DNA from: RGEC01 sp964626685
Lineage (GTDB): Bacteria; Bacteroidota; Bacteroidia; NS11-12g; UBA955
DNA length: 38,848 nt
Direction of reading: 5' to 3'
Assembly: GCA_964626685.1 (NCBI GenBank)
Contig: CAZVJY010000016.1
Span: 1-38,848, forward strand
A model generated the notes under the pieces. The model was given only the letters and a program-made list of their open reading frames with translations, ran no database searches and had not been told where the DNA came from. Below are positions 1-8,600 of the stretch, piece by piece. Made by a program: the position numbers and the translations under genes. The first letter of the stretch is position 1. Each line of letters begins with the position of its first letter.

Positions 1-1611
1 CACCACCACCTGATACCCTACCACAGCCTGCAAAAAGTCCCTGCCTTGGGATTGCTGCAACTGTAGCATGGCCTGCAACGATTGTTTTTTCCACTGCCGG
101 TTCAGCTGAAACCGGGCACTGCTCATCACGTTTCTTTGGTTTTGCACAAGCGATACAATACGCGACCAAGAAAAGGATGTTCTCAGCTTTTTATCTATCA
201 GTGGCACACTGCAGGATACCACAGGCCCCAGGTTTCGCACCCGCATCTCCCCTACTATGTTTTGTCCGGCATTCAGTTGCATCGCCATTGTGGCTTCGTT
301 TTGGGTGTGTTGGGCCACCAAACCCGTACCTGCGTTGTAAAAATCGCTGTTGCTGCCCGGGGCACCTGCATTGCGCTGCCAAAGCCCGTTGCCCGTGAAA
401 CTGCCCTGCCATTTCCCCCATTTCGGCATGGGCAGGACCAGCATTACATTCCCCGATTCGGAAATTTCTCTGAAATTGAGCGTGTCCCAGGCCAGCATGG
501 GGCTGTTGGGTTGCAAAAAATCCGTAAAAGGGCGTGTATTCGTAAAACTCGTAAAACTGGAATAGGAACCCGACAGCATGCCGCTTTTGCCCAGCTTGTA
601 TTGCGCCTGCAGGCTGTAAACCTGCCTGCGCATGGAGGCACTCTTGCGTTTATCGAGGTTGTCGCGCTGCAAACCCGCCTGCCCGCTCAGGCTCAACTTC
701 CCTTTGAGTGTCTGCACATTGCCACCCAGGCTAATGTTTTCCATGTCGTTATTGAAATAATAGGCGCCAAGTGTGCGGTAATCTGGGTCTGTGTGCTCAT
801 AGGCAAGGTTCCACTGATGCGCTTTGCCCTGCCAGGCCAGGCTGGCTTTGTAATGCAGCCTGGAGGTCCATTTATCGGGTAGCCGCAAATCCGGATTGAC
901 AAGGCTTTGGTTCCATGTGGCCTGCAACATAAGTTTTTTGAATACAACCTGATCACAAAGCAAGCCGTAAACCCTGTTCCCCATTGGCTTTTGCTCAGCA
1001 AAGGGCCCGGTTTGCACACTGCCTGTATCGTCGGATGCCTGAAAATACGTGGCCTGCACATGGGTGTTTTTATGACGGTGTGCGGCCCTGAACCCATAAC
1101 CTGTGCGCCTGAACGCAGGAATTACATTGCCTGAAATCGAATCCAGCGGGGCTGAAACGGCTTTCTGAAAACGACCATATAAGGCACTGAAGGTCCAGTT
1201 GCCCGGCGTGAGATCGGTGGCGGCACCCTGAAACACATGCCCACCCACGGTTTGGGGCGACCAGTTGACTGCAATTGTGCCCAGGTGCAGATGAACCCAT
1301 TTGTATTGCGGGTGCAGCGCAGTTTGATTGAATGTAGGCTGCGAAAACCGACTGCCCATATTGGAAAACAACATCTGAAACGGCGCATCGATAACACCAA
1401 ACAGTTTAAGGTTCAGATTTCCGCTGAGTATGTAGTTGTATGGCTGATTGTTGCCCGCATCATCCAACCGACGATTTAGCATTTGCTGCAATTGAACCGT
1501 TCCATTCGCCTCAACGGGTTTGCTTTTCAGCACCTTCTCCACATCCTGCGAAAACAGCCTCACGGTAGCGCAAAAAAAGAACATCAATGACAGTAAAAAC
1601 CTGTTCATCAT
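1..1611 (-). CDS. Probable outer-membrane beta-barrel-like exported protein, partial (C-terminus beyond left edge)
   Basis: The reverse strand is open for 537 codons from the ATG at 1611 to the window edge with no stop. A second in-frame ATG follows at 1608. Residues 1-21 form a signal peptide (hydrophobic LLSLMFFFCATV, then FSQ before the likely cleavage site). The rest has no long hydrophobic helix. It has many short alternating polar/aromatic stretches (for example NYILSGNLNLKLFG, WTFSALYGRF, THVQATYFQA, SLSGQAGLQ), the usual look of outer-membrane beta-strands. The start lies 4 nt after the stop of the upstream gene at 1616, so it is the fourth gene of the surface operon that begins at 10202. 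The ORF is certain and export is likely. The barrel is my inference from pattern, and I do not recognise a named family. Its full length cannot be seen here. Confidence 0.85.
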   Translation of the reverse strand, partial: MMNRFLLSLMFFFCATVRLFSQDVEKVLKSKPVEANGTVQLQQMLNRRLDDAGNNQPYNYILSGNLNLKLFGVIDAPFQMLFSNMGSRFSQPTFNQTALHPQYKWVHLHLGTIAVNWSPQTVGGHVFQGAATDLTPGNWTFSALYGRFQKAVSAPLDSISGNVIPAFRRTGYGFRAAHRHKNTHVQATYFQASDDTGSVQTGPFAEQKPMGNRVYGLLCDQVVFKKLMLQATWNQSLVNPDLRLPDKWTSRLHYKASLAWQGKAHQWNLAYEHTDPDYRTLGAYYFNNDMENISLGGNVQTLKGKLSLSGQAGLQRDNLDKRKSASMRRQVYSLQAQYKLGKSGMLSGSYSSFTSFTNTRPFTDFLQPNSPMLAWDTLNFREISESGNVMLVLPMPKWGKWQGSFTGNGLWQRNAGAPGSNSDFYNAGTGLVAQHTQNEATMAMQLNAGQNIVGEMRVRNLGPVVSCSVPLIDKKLRTSFSWSRIVSLVQNQRNVMSSARFQLNRQWKKQSLQAMLQLQQSQGRDFLQAVVGYQVVV

Positions 1612-1615
1612 GCGC

Positions 1616-3748
1616 CTAATTGATGATGAGTATTTTGCGAATCCGGGTTTCGTTTCCGGCTATTACCCTGAGGTAATAAACACCCTCAGTTTCAATATCA
1701 AAGGGATGTTCGGAAAGATATTGTATACGTTTGTATTCCTTTCTGCGCAGCTCAAAGCCGGAAACGGGATCCAGCAGCATCAGGACAATATCAGAAGGTT
1801 CTCTGAGTGTTATTTCCGCCACATATTTCATTCCGTCAGACGGATTGGGCTTGAGGGTAAACTGCTTTATCACCGGTCCCTGATAGCCCAGCTGAGGCAG
1901 GAATGCCGCGGTATCGTACGCCCCAACAATATGTAATACTTTGGTGCGGCGGAAAGTGCAGCCCGAATCAAATTGGGAGGTGAGTGTAACGCGGTACAAC
2001 CCTGTGTCGTTTACATAAAACCTTAGGTTTTCATTTTGTGCGAGCTCCCATGCAGCCTTTTCTGCAATCCAGCTGCTGCTGAGGGGTTTGGGACGGCTGT
2101 GGTCTATTGCCCAGGCAGTATCAGATAACTTTACCTGTGCAGGCATTAAAAAATCATGGGTGACTGCAAGGTTGCGATGCAGTATGTGGAGGGTATCACG
2201 GGCTACGCAGCCGGAATCATTGGTCCATTGCAAAAGCCACTGCCCATTTTCATAGGCCGTAAACGTATCACTGAGCAGTTTTACACCGTTGGGCTTGGTT
2301 GCCTCAAATGTGCCTGCATTGGAATCCTGCGCATCGATGAACAATTTCTGTCCCAGACAGAGCGTCGTATCTACTCCGAATTTTTTACCAAAAAAAAGAG
2401 ATCCGGGAATCGTAATTTTCCCGGTTGCATCACATCCTCCTCTGCCTGAAACCGAGTAATCATAATCGCCGCGTGACAGACCCTGTATGGTATCACCAAG
2501 CTTGTACGAACCCATGCCTTTTACACTTATCAAAACTGTGTCATTCCATAATGCACTTTTCCCAGTGATGGTAAACTTTCCATCGCTGTTTCCGGGACAT
2601 GATTCTCCGCATACCATGCGGGGATTAATTTCAATGCCATACGACCCGCTTACCAGCACCGTGTCCCAGCGAAAACCGCAGTCAAAATCATTCCACGGTG
2701 TAAAATCCAATCCTATAGCATACATTCCATTCACCAGATAAAAGATCTTGCCTGCGTTTTGTGCTGCCATTGGATGGTACTGTCCTATGGTTTCACCTAT
2801 CGCTATACCCGTAAAATTCTTCCGGTTGCCAAAAAACCATATCCCATTGGGTGCAGGATTATCCAGATTTTTAAGCCATATATTGATACCTGAAGCATGC
2901 TGGTGTGCGCTATCGTTTATAAGAGAAATATCAATACGCTTCTGGGGCTCGCTGCAGTTTCTGCCGAATACGGCAATTGAATCCGTCCTGGGATTCAGGT
3001 AATATGATACGGGGCCAAAAACCCCGGTAGATTTGTTTCGTTCGCCTGTCGCTGTGAATGAATCCGACACAAGCTTATAATACCTAAGCTGATTGAAAAG
3101 TGGCGATTGCCCCGACAGCAAGTGGGCAAAAGGGTTGCAGATCAAGCCTGTATCTATTTTTGTCCATGGCCCTTGCGGCGTTGTGCTTTCATACCACTGC
3201 AGCAATCCTCCTGCCGGCCTGAAAGCCATATGGCAAGGCGCAGCAAGCCTGATTTTTTTTGCCTCTGTTTCACAGTAAACATCATTCTGCTGCAATCCTG
3301 TTTTTTCAGGCAGGTCAGGCGAAGCATCATCGTACACGCTGAGTTTCAGCGAAGCACAAATGAGGCCCAGCTCGTTGTAATAAAAAGATTCACACGGCTC
3401 ATTTTTCATGAGTTTTGGGAATATCAAACGACTGCAATGCTGCAAAGCACTGCCCCTTACAAATGTATTCTGCTGTGGAATCCGTTTGGAATGATCCACA
3501 ATCTGAAATGACAGCGAGTCGGGCGTTTGCGTAAAAGACCTGCGGAATACCTTTTGTACAGGCCCCATCAAAATCAGGGAATCATACACATTGGATTTAC
3601 CGTTAAAATGATAAATGATTTTAATTTTTACAAAATCGGCATTCCCGGCTCCCCAGGTATAATCACCGCTAAACTCGAGCAGAAAATGTTGTTTTCCGCA
3701 AAGCGCCTGTAACATCAACAGGCACGGTATCAATACGTATTTTTTCAT
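1616..3748 (-). CDS. T9SS sorting-domain protein with SprB-like repeat (710 aa)
   Basis: Residues 1-18 are a signal peptide (MKKYVLIPCLLMLQALCG). About residues 380-448 resemble a SprB repeat, with C-x-G-N-S-D-G at the start and R-G-G-C-D-A near the end. A PKD/Ig-like stretch starts near 460 (DTTLCLGQ). The last ~80 residues are a T9SS type A sorting domain: LKPNPSDG, a central DPVSG turn, then GVYYLRVIAG and a basic IRKILIIN tail. These domains carry a protein across the outer membrane through the T9SS and are normally cleaved or anchored at the surface. The ATG overlaps the end of the upstream fibronectin gene by 4 nt (3745-3748), so translation is probably coupled. No catalytic domain is seen, so a structural or adhesive role is more likely than an enzymatic one. 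Its substrate or partner is unknown. Confidence 0.9.
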   Translation of the reverse strand: MKKYVLIPCLLMLQALCGKQHFLLEFSGDYTWGAGNADFVKIKIIYHFNGKSNVYDSLILMGPVQKVFRRSFTQTPDSLSFQIVDHSKRIPQQNTFVRGSALQHCSRLIFPKLMKNEPCESFYYNELGLICASLKLSVYDDASPDLPEKTGLQQNDVYCETEAKKIRLAAPCHMAFRPAGGLLQWYESTTPQGPWTKIDTGLICNPFAHLLSGQSPLFNQLRYYKLVSDSFTATGERNKSTGVFGPVSYYLNPRTDSIAVFGRNCSEPQKRIDISLINDSAHQHASGINIWLKNLDNPAPNGIWFFGNRKNFTGIAIGETIGQYHPMAAQNAGKIFYLVNGMYAIGLDFTPWNDFDCGFRWDTVLVSGSYGIEINPRMVCGESCPGNSDGKFTITGKSALWNDTVLISVKGMGSYKLGDTIQGLSRGDYDYSVSGRGGCDATGKITIPGSLFFGKKFGVDTTLCLGQKLFIDAQDSNAGTFEATKPNGVKLLSDTFTAYENGQWLLQWTNDSGCVARDTLHILHRNLAVTHDFLMPAQVKLSDTAWAIDHSRPKPLSSSWIAEKAAWELAQNENLRFYVNDTGLYRVTLTSQFDSGCTFRRTKVLHIVGAYDTAAFLPQLGYQGPVIKQFTLKPNPSDGMKYVAEITLREPSDIVLMLLDPVSGFELRRKEYKRIQYLSEHPFDIETEGVYYLRVIAGNETRIRKILIIN

Positions 3749-5667
3749 TGGCTCTTCATTCCATTTTTCGTGTAGGCAATAACCTGAATTTCATCCCCTT
3801 CGGATTTTAAAAACCCATACAGACAATATTGCCTTTCATCCGCACGGGCTGTCCCCATTGTTTTTTTTCTGCCGTTGGTTTTTAGCATAATCCTGAAATG
3901 CGAAATGCCTTCAACCTCAGGATATTCCCAAAAAATGCAACAATGGCGTTTCTGGCTGTCGTTCAGACATATCGGTCCGGGCACTTTAGGAATTTCCGAT
4001 TTTACCGGGAACCTCAGCGACAGCCTGGCTGAAGACTCAGAATAATTGCCATTGCGGTCGGTGGCTGTGAGGTAATAGGTGTAATTCTCTTCGGCTATGC
4101 CGACACTATCAGTGTATGTTGCGGAATCCATTGTTACCTGCATAGCCGGATTTCCTTGCCTGTAAAGAGTGTAATTGACGGCATCTCGGTGTTGTGCCCA
4201 GCGAAAACGAAATCCTTTTTGTGTTAGCTCATAACTTAAAAACGCCGGCGGTGGTGGCGGAATAATATCATATACAGCACATGCTACAAGGGTTTGCGGA
4301 GATTCATTATAACGTCTGTCAAGCGCTGTAACAGCGTAGAATACCGTATCCTGCAATGTTTTCAGATCCAGCGTATCTTGAAAAAAAGTATCGGTGAAAT
4401 AGAAGTGAGAATGGTCTGTAAACTCTACGTCGCGGTAATTGGCCCGGTATAGTCGGTAATAGGCCGCACCCGGAATTGAACGCCAGTGAATCTGAACGAT
4501 TCCGGCAGAATCGCAAACAGCAAATAGTTTTTCAGGTGCCGGTGGCGGCATGGAATCCGGAGGTTGCAAAAAGGCAATTGGCCCCAAATGCGCATCGTTG
4601 TTTATATCGGTAATTGAAGGTTTCAGGTAAACCGAGGACCAACCGGACGGCCAGCGCGCGCGAAGCAACTCTCCTGACTTCCATATCGGCAAAGAGATAA
4701 AAACCTCATCCAGTGAACTGCTGTAGCTAAACGATGCCTGTTTCACAAAGTGGCGCAGGCTATCAGGCATGGTCCAGCTGAATTCGAGCAGTGTATCCTC
4801 GACAAGCCGAAGATTTTCAATGCCGGGACAAACCAATTCCGGTAAAACATAAATACCAAGCGTATCCGACCAAGGGCCAGCAAGACCAAACGCATCAATA
4901 CCTGCTACCCTGTAAAACCATTGGCTGCGGACATGGCCCTGCGTATCGCTTACCAGCAGATCAGGGGATTTGGTACCATTGATAAATGGCTGCGCAGACA
5001 ATGGATTAAAGACCATACCCGTATCCAGCGCCTTTTCTATGATATATCCCCAGTACGCTGATGATTGGGATATTTGCAGCAGCGTATTTCTCTTTTCGTT
5101 TTTTAGAACAACCCGGGGAACTGCCTGCTGCTGATACCCCCCACAAAAAGCTATTCCTATTATTTGTGTATCATTCCAGGGATGCAACTCATACAGATAC
5201 GTTTCATTCATTTTGGCATCCATATCAACCCAGCCAAAGCCACAATTGAGAGCCAGCCTAAAATCCTTCATCAGCAGCAAATTCCCTTGTAGCCAAGCCA
5301 AATCGGCCATTTCTTTATTGTGCAAGCTTTTGCGGATATCATCCGAATGATCAGGATTGAAATACAACAGCTCTTTGAGGATTCGCAAGCTGTCATTGAC
5401 AGCCAATGCTGTATCCCAAAGTATCGGTTCTGTATTTAATAGGTATCGCTCTTCGGTTTCAAGGATCTCCCCATCCCTGCTCAACGTAATTCTCTGAAGG
5501 GTAAAACCAAGGGTGCTCTGTTTTTTCAGTAAATCCGGATTTTGTGTGGACCACCGAACCCATACCGCGTCAGCAAACCTGCGGGTCTGCAGAGAAAAAC
5601 TATGGGTTTGCGCCATTCCTCTCAGTTGCAGAAAACAAATAAAAAGAAGACATAAAACACCTCTCAC
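3745..5667 (-). CDS. Exported protein with fibronectin type III domains (640 aa)
   Basis: Residues 1-20 are a signal peptide (MRGVLCLLFICFLQLRGMAQ). At least two and probably three fibronectin type III modules occupy the C-terminal half. They start near residues 374 (PPPAPEKLFAV), 470 (IIPPPPPAFLS) and 564 (PGPICLNDSQ). Each shows the usual proline-rich linker, the Y-x-L-Y-R strand and the aromatic-rich 'Y-x-A/Y-T-A-x-D' strand. An earlier module around residues 220-270 (SQWFYRVAGIDAFG) is possible. The N-terminal 200 residues match nothing I know. There is no T9SS tail, so it probably stays periplasmic or binds a partner. The gene overlaps both neighbours by 4 nt (5664-5667 and 3745-3748). 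FN3 modules usually mediate protein-protein or protein-glycan contacts, and here they may tether the T9SS product of the next gene; that last point is inference. Confidence 0.9.
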   Translation of the reverse strand: MRGVLCLLFICFLQLRGMAQTHSFSLQTRRFADAVWVRWSTQNPDLLKKQSTLGFTLQRITLSRDGEILETEERYLLNTEPILWDTALAVNDSLRILKELLYFNPDHSDDIRKSLHNKEMADLAWLQGNLLLMKDFRLALNCGFGWVDMDAKMNETYLYELHPWNDTQIIGIAFCGGYQQQAVPRVVLKNEKRNTLLQISQSSAYWGYIIEKALDTGMVFNPLSAQPFINGTKSPDLLVSDTQGHVRSQWFYRVAGIDAFGLAGPWSDTLGIYVLPELVCPGIENLRLVEDTLLEFSWTMPDSLRHFVKQASFSYSSSLDEVFISLPIWKSGELLRARWPSGWSSVYLKPSITDINNDAHLGPIAFLQPPDSMPPPAPEKLFAVCDSAGIVQIHWRSIPGAAYYRLYRANYRDVEFTDHSHFYFTDTFFQDTLDLKTLQDTVFYAVTALDRRYNESPQTLVACAVYDIIPPPPPAFLSYELTQKGFRFRWAQHRDAVNYTLYRQGNPAMQVTMDSATYTDSVGIAEENYTYYLTATDRNGNYSESSARLSLRFPVKSEIPKVPGPICLNDSQKRHCCIFWEYPEVEGISHFRIMLKTNGRKKTMGTARADERQYCLYGFLKSEGDEIQVIAYTKNGMKSQ

Positions 5668-8600
5668 AAAACACCTCCTTTCCCCACTTTAAAGGGCACA
5701 GTGGGATTATCCGCAATTTTATATTCTCCCGAAAGCGGAATTACAGAACCTTTTGGGATGGGTGGAATTACAATGGCATTCAAAGCCAGCAAAAACCGGT
5801 TTCTCGCAGCGGCTTGCTGTGTAATGATGGCTCCAATTCGTGTTGCGGAGACCGGCTGAACACGCCCCCCATTAACCACAGCAGGGGCCTGTACCGGTTT
5901 TACCACCGAGTTCAGTGATTGACCATTTTGGGCAGCAGGCATGCCTAAAATAAGCAATTCCAGTGTCGCCCTGTCCATGCCTGCGCTAAGCGACGTAAGG
6001 CTCCGCTTTAGTGCCGTCAGGTCGTTTTCAATCAACCGAAGTCCGTCATAGGTCAACTTTATCGCTGTTTTGTCAAAAACATATTTACCTGAAGCGAAAT
6101 GAGATGTTTTGAGTTCTACCTTCTCAATTCCCGGCTGTTCGATGCTTTGCAGTGTGCCGGAAATAAGCCCTCCGCTGGTATCCCTGCCCCAGTTTACCTG
6201 TGAGCGCACAGCGGGAGGCATTTTATAGTAATACCCATATAAAAACGGATAGACAGAGCGGCTGAACCAGACATTGCGTTTCAGCTCAATCGAGAGCGCG
6301 ACATATTGACGGATTTCCGGAGTTTCCAGGTATTCACCTGCTGCCTGTTGCAACTCAATACCAATGTTGGTGCCAGATACCACGGCATCATGAACACTGC
6401 ACAAAATCCATTTTTGAGCCGGCTGAGCATAGACAGACGTTCGGAATAAGTAACTCAGCAATACCACATTGTCGATTTGGTCTGCTTTCTGCGAGCTCCC
6501 GTTCGGTAAGGAAACATTGAACCGCCCGCCTCCTTTTGCGATGCTATTCCGTCCGGCTTGCCCTTCCTGCATTCCGGAAGCCAGATTTATCAAGGGCAAA
6601 GTACTGTTCTGCCTTATCAATGAAAAACGATATACTTTATCATTGCTGAGATTGGCTGGGATTTCAAAGCGTGCGGTATTTCCGCGTATTTCAGCCAACA
6701 CCTCGCGGCATTCCCCGTTTTGCGCGGAAAAACGCACTACAAAGCGCGTTCCCGCTACGCTAAGCGCTTGCCATTGAGGTACTTTTAATGCCACAAAACC
6801 CTTGCGGCTGTATTCACGATGTATATTCAGTTGGCCCGGGTTCGGATATGAAGCCGCAATATTGCTGAGCGGAATTTCTCTGGGAAGCCCGCCGGTCACA
6901 AACCGCATGAACTTTTGTTCCACAACCTCACTTCCCGATTGTTGTATACGTTGCCATACCGACTTTGACGGAATCCAGGCTTCCAGGTAAACTGTTACTA
7001 GCAGGGTGTAGGATGAAAAGGGCTGTAAGGGTTCTATTGATTGAAATACGGCCTGCTCCCCTCCCTGTGAAACGAGCCACTGCCCGGCTACTTTGGCATT
7101 TTCACGCATGAGCAGGAAATCAGGAACAAAACGAAGACGGCGCTGGTCCACATCCCGGAATTCAGCCAAAACAGGAAGGGCAAAATTCACGGCAGGCCTG
7201 GTCAGTACAGACACATCCCTTCCCTGCACCGGATCGGCAATGGCAATGATGGGAATGGAATTATACTTTGTTTCAGTCAAATCGCACTTATTCCCCAGTT
7301 GCAGGCGTATGTTACCATTGTATTTTATCAACAACGTATTGATATTGACACCTGCCATCCCCTCAGCATAAATAGGGTTTGGTCCCTGACCCGATAGCAC
7401 CGCGCCCACGCTTAGGTTCGCAATCTGAATCTTATGGTCTTTGATACTTACACCCAGATTCAATGCTGCGCCTACGTAGTATTTACCCTGTGCAAACCAG
7501 CCGTTTACCCCGGGTGTTTCCCCCGTTTGTTTGCAGTATACACTATTGTGATATTGTTGCAACAGAATATCAAAACCGGCAATTGCGGAACCAGCAGCAT
7601 AAATAGCCACTTTCCTATCGGAATAGTTTCCCCCGATATCGCATTTTAATGTTGCACCCAGAGCAAAACCCACACCCTTCGAAATCAGTTCTGTATTTCG
7701 TTCAAAAAGTACATTCCCGCCCACAGATTTTTGGATGATTTCAGGTAAAGGGGGAGCCGGAAGAACGTAAGAACCTGCCATAAAGTAGGCCGAAGCGTCT
7801 GCATTGAGTAATTTGGGTACTATTGCCCGAACTGCAAGCGGGTGTAGGCTGTTTCCAATCCATACGTACCAGTTTGTTGGTGAAAAATAGAGGATAACCT
7901 GACCTGCGAAACCATGGTTTCCCCGCCCTGACACCCCCATGGACCGGGATTGAAGATTTACATACATTCCAAAATCTGCCTTGTATGTTTCTTTGTCAAA
8001 ATCAAGGACCATTTCCAGTGCCGCTGCTACCTGACCTGTGGGTTTATACTGCGAAACCCATTGCTTGGGATTGGTTATTCCACACAATGCACGGCTTTGT
8101 TGTGAAAATTTCTGTTGATTCGCCGGAACAGGCTTGATGAAAAAGTCTGCCGTACCCAGCATACTAACACTCTTCAATCCGCCTCCTTTACAAAACTGCA
8201 TCTCAAGAACGGCGTGGCTTTCAAAAGCTCCCTTGGCAGTGCTGTTTAAAAAAACTCCCGCACGCAAGCCCATTCCTGCATTTGAATCCGGCACATAAAC
8301 ACGGCCGTTGGCGCTCTGACCATAATTTTCAGACGGTGCTTTTTCATCGGGTTTTAAAACCCGCATGCGGTTCCACGCTCCACCCAGAAACCCATTCAGG
8401 GAAATAGCCGGAGCAAGTGGGATACCATTTCCGGAAACACGGAGAGAAGCATCAAAGTACCAATAACGGTTCTGATTTACATTTCCAAATATGGCCGAAC
8501 ATGCTCCCTGTACTTCTTGACTTGCCATTTTCACGCCAAATTCAATAGCACCGCTAAAGCCATCACCGTAAACCCGATCGGAACGCATAACTGAAATGCG

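Noticed and set aside
82..882. A 266-aa plus-strand open frame
   Set aside because: It lies opposite the 537-codon minus-strand gene, has no signal or family match, and has the composition expected of an antisense shadow.
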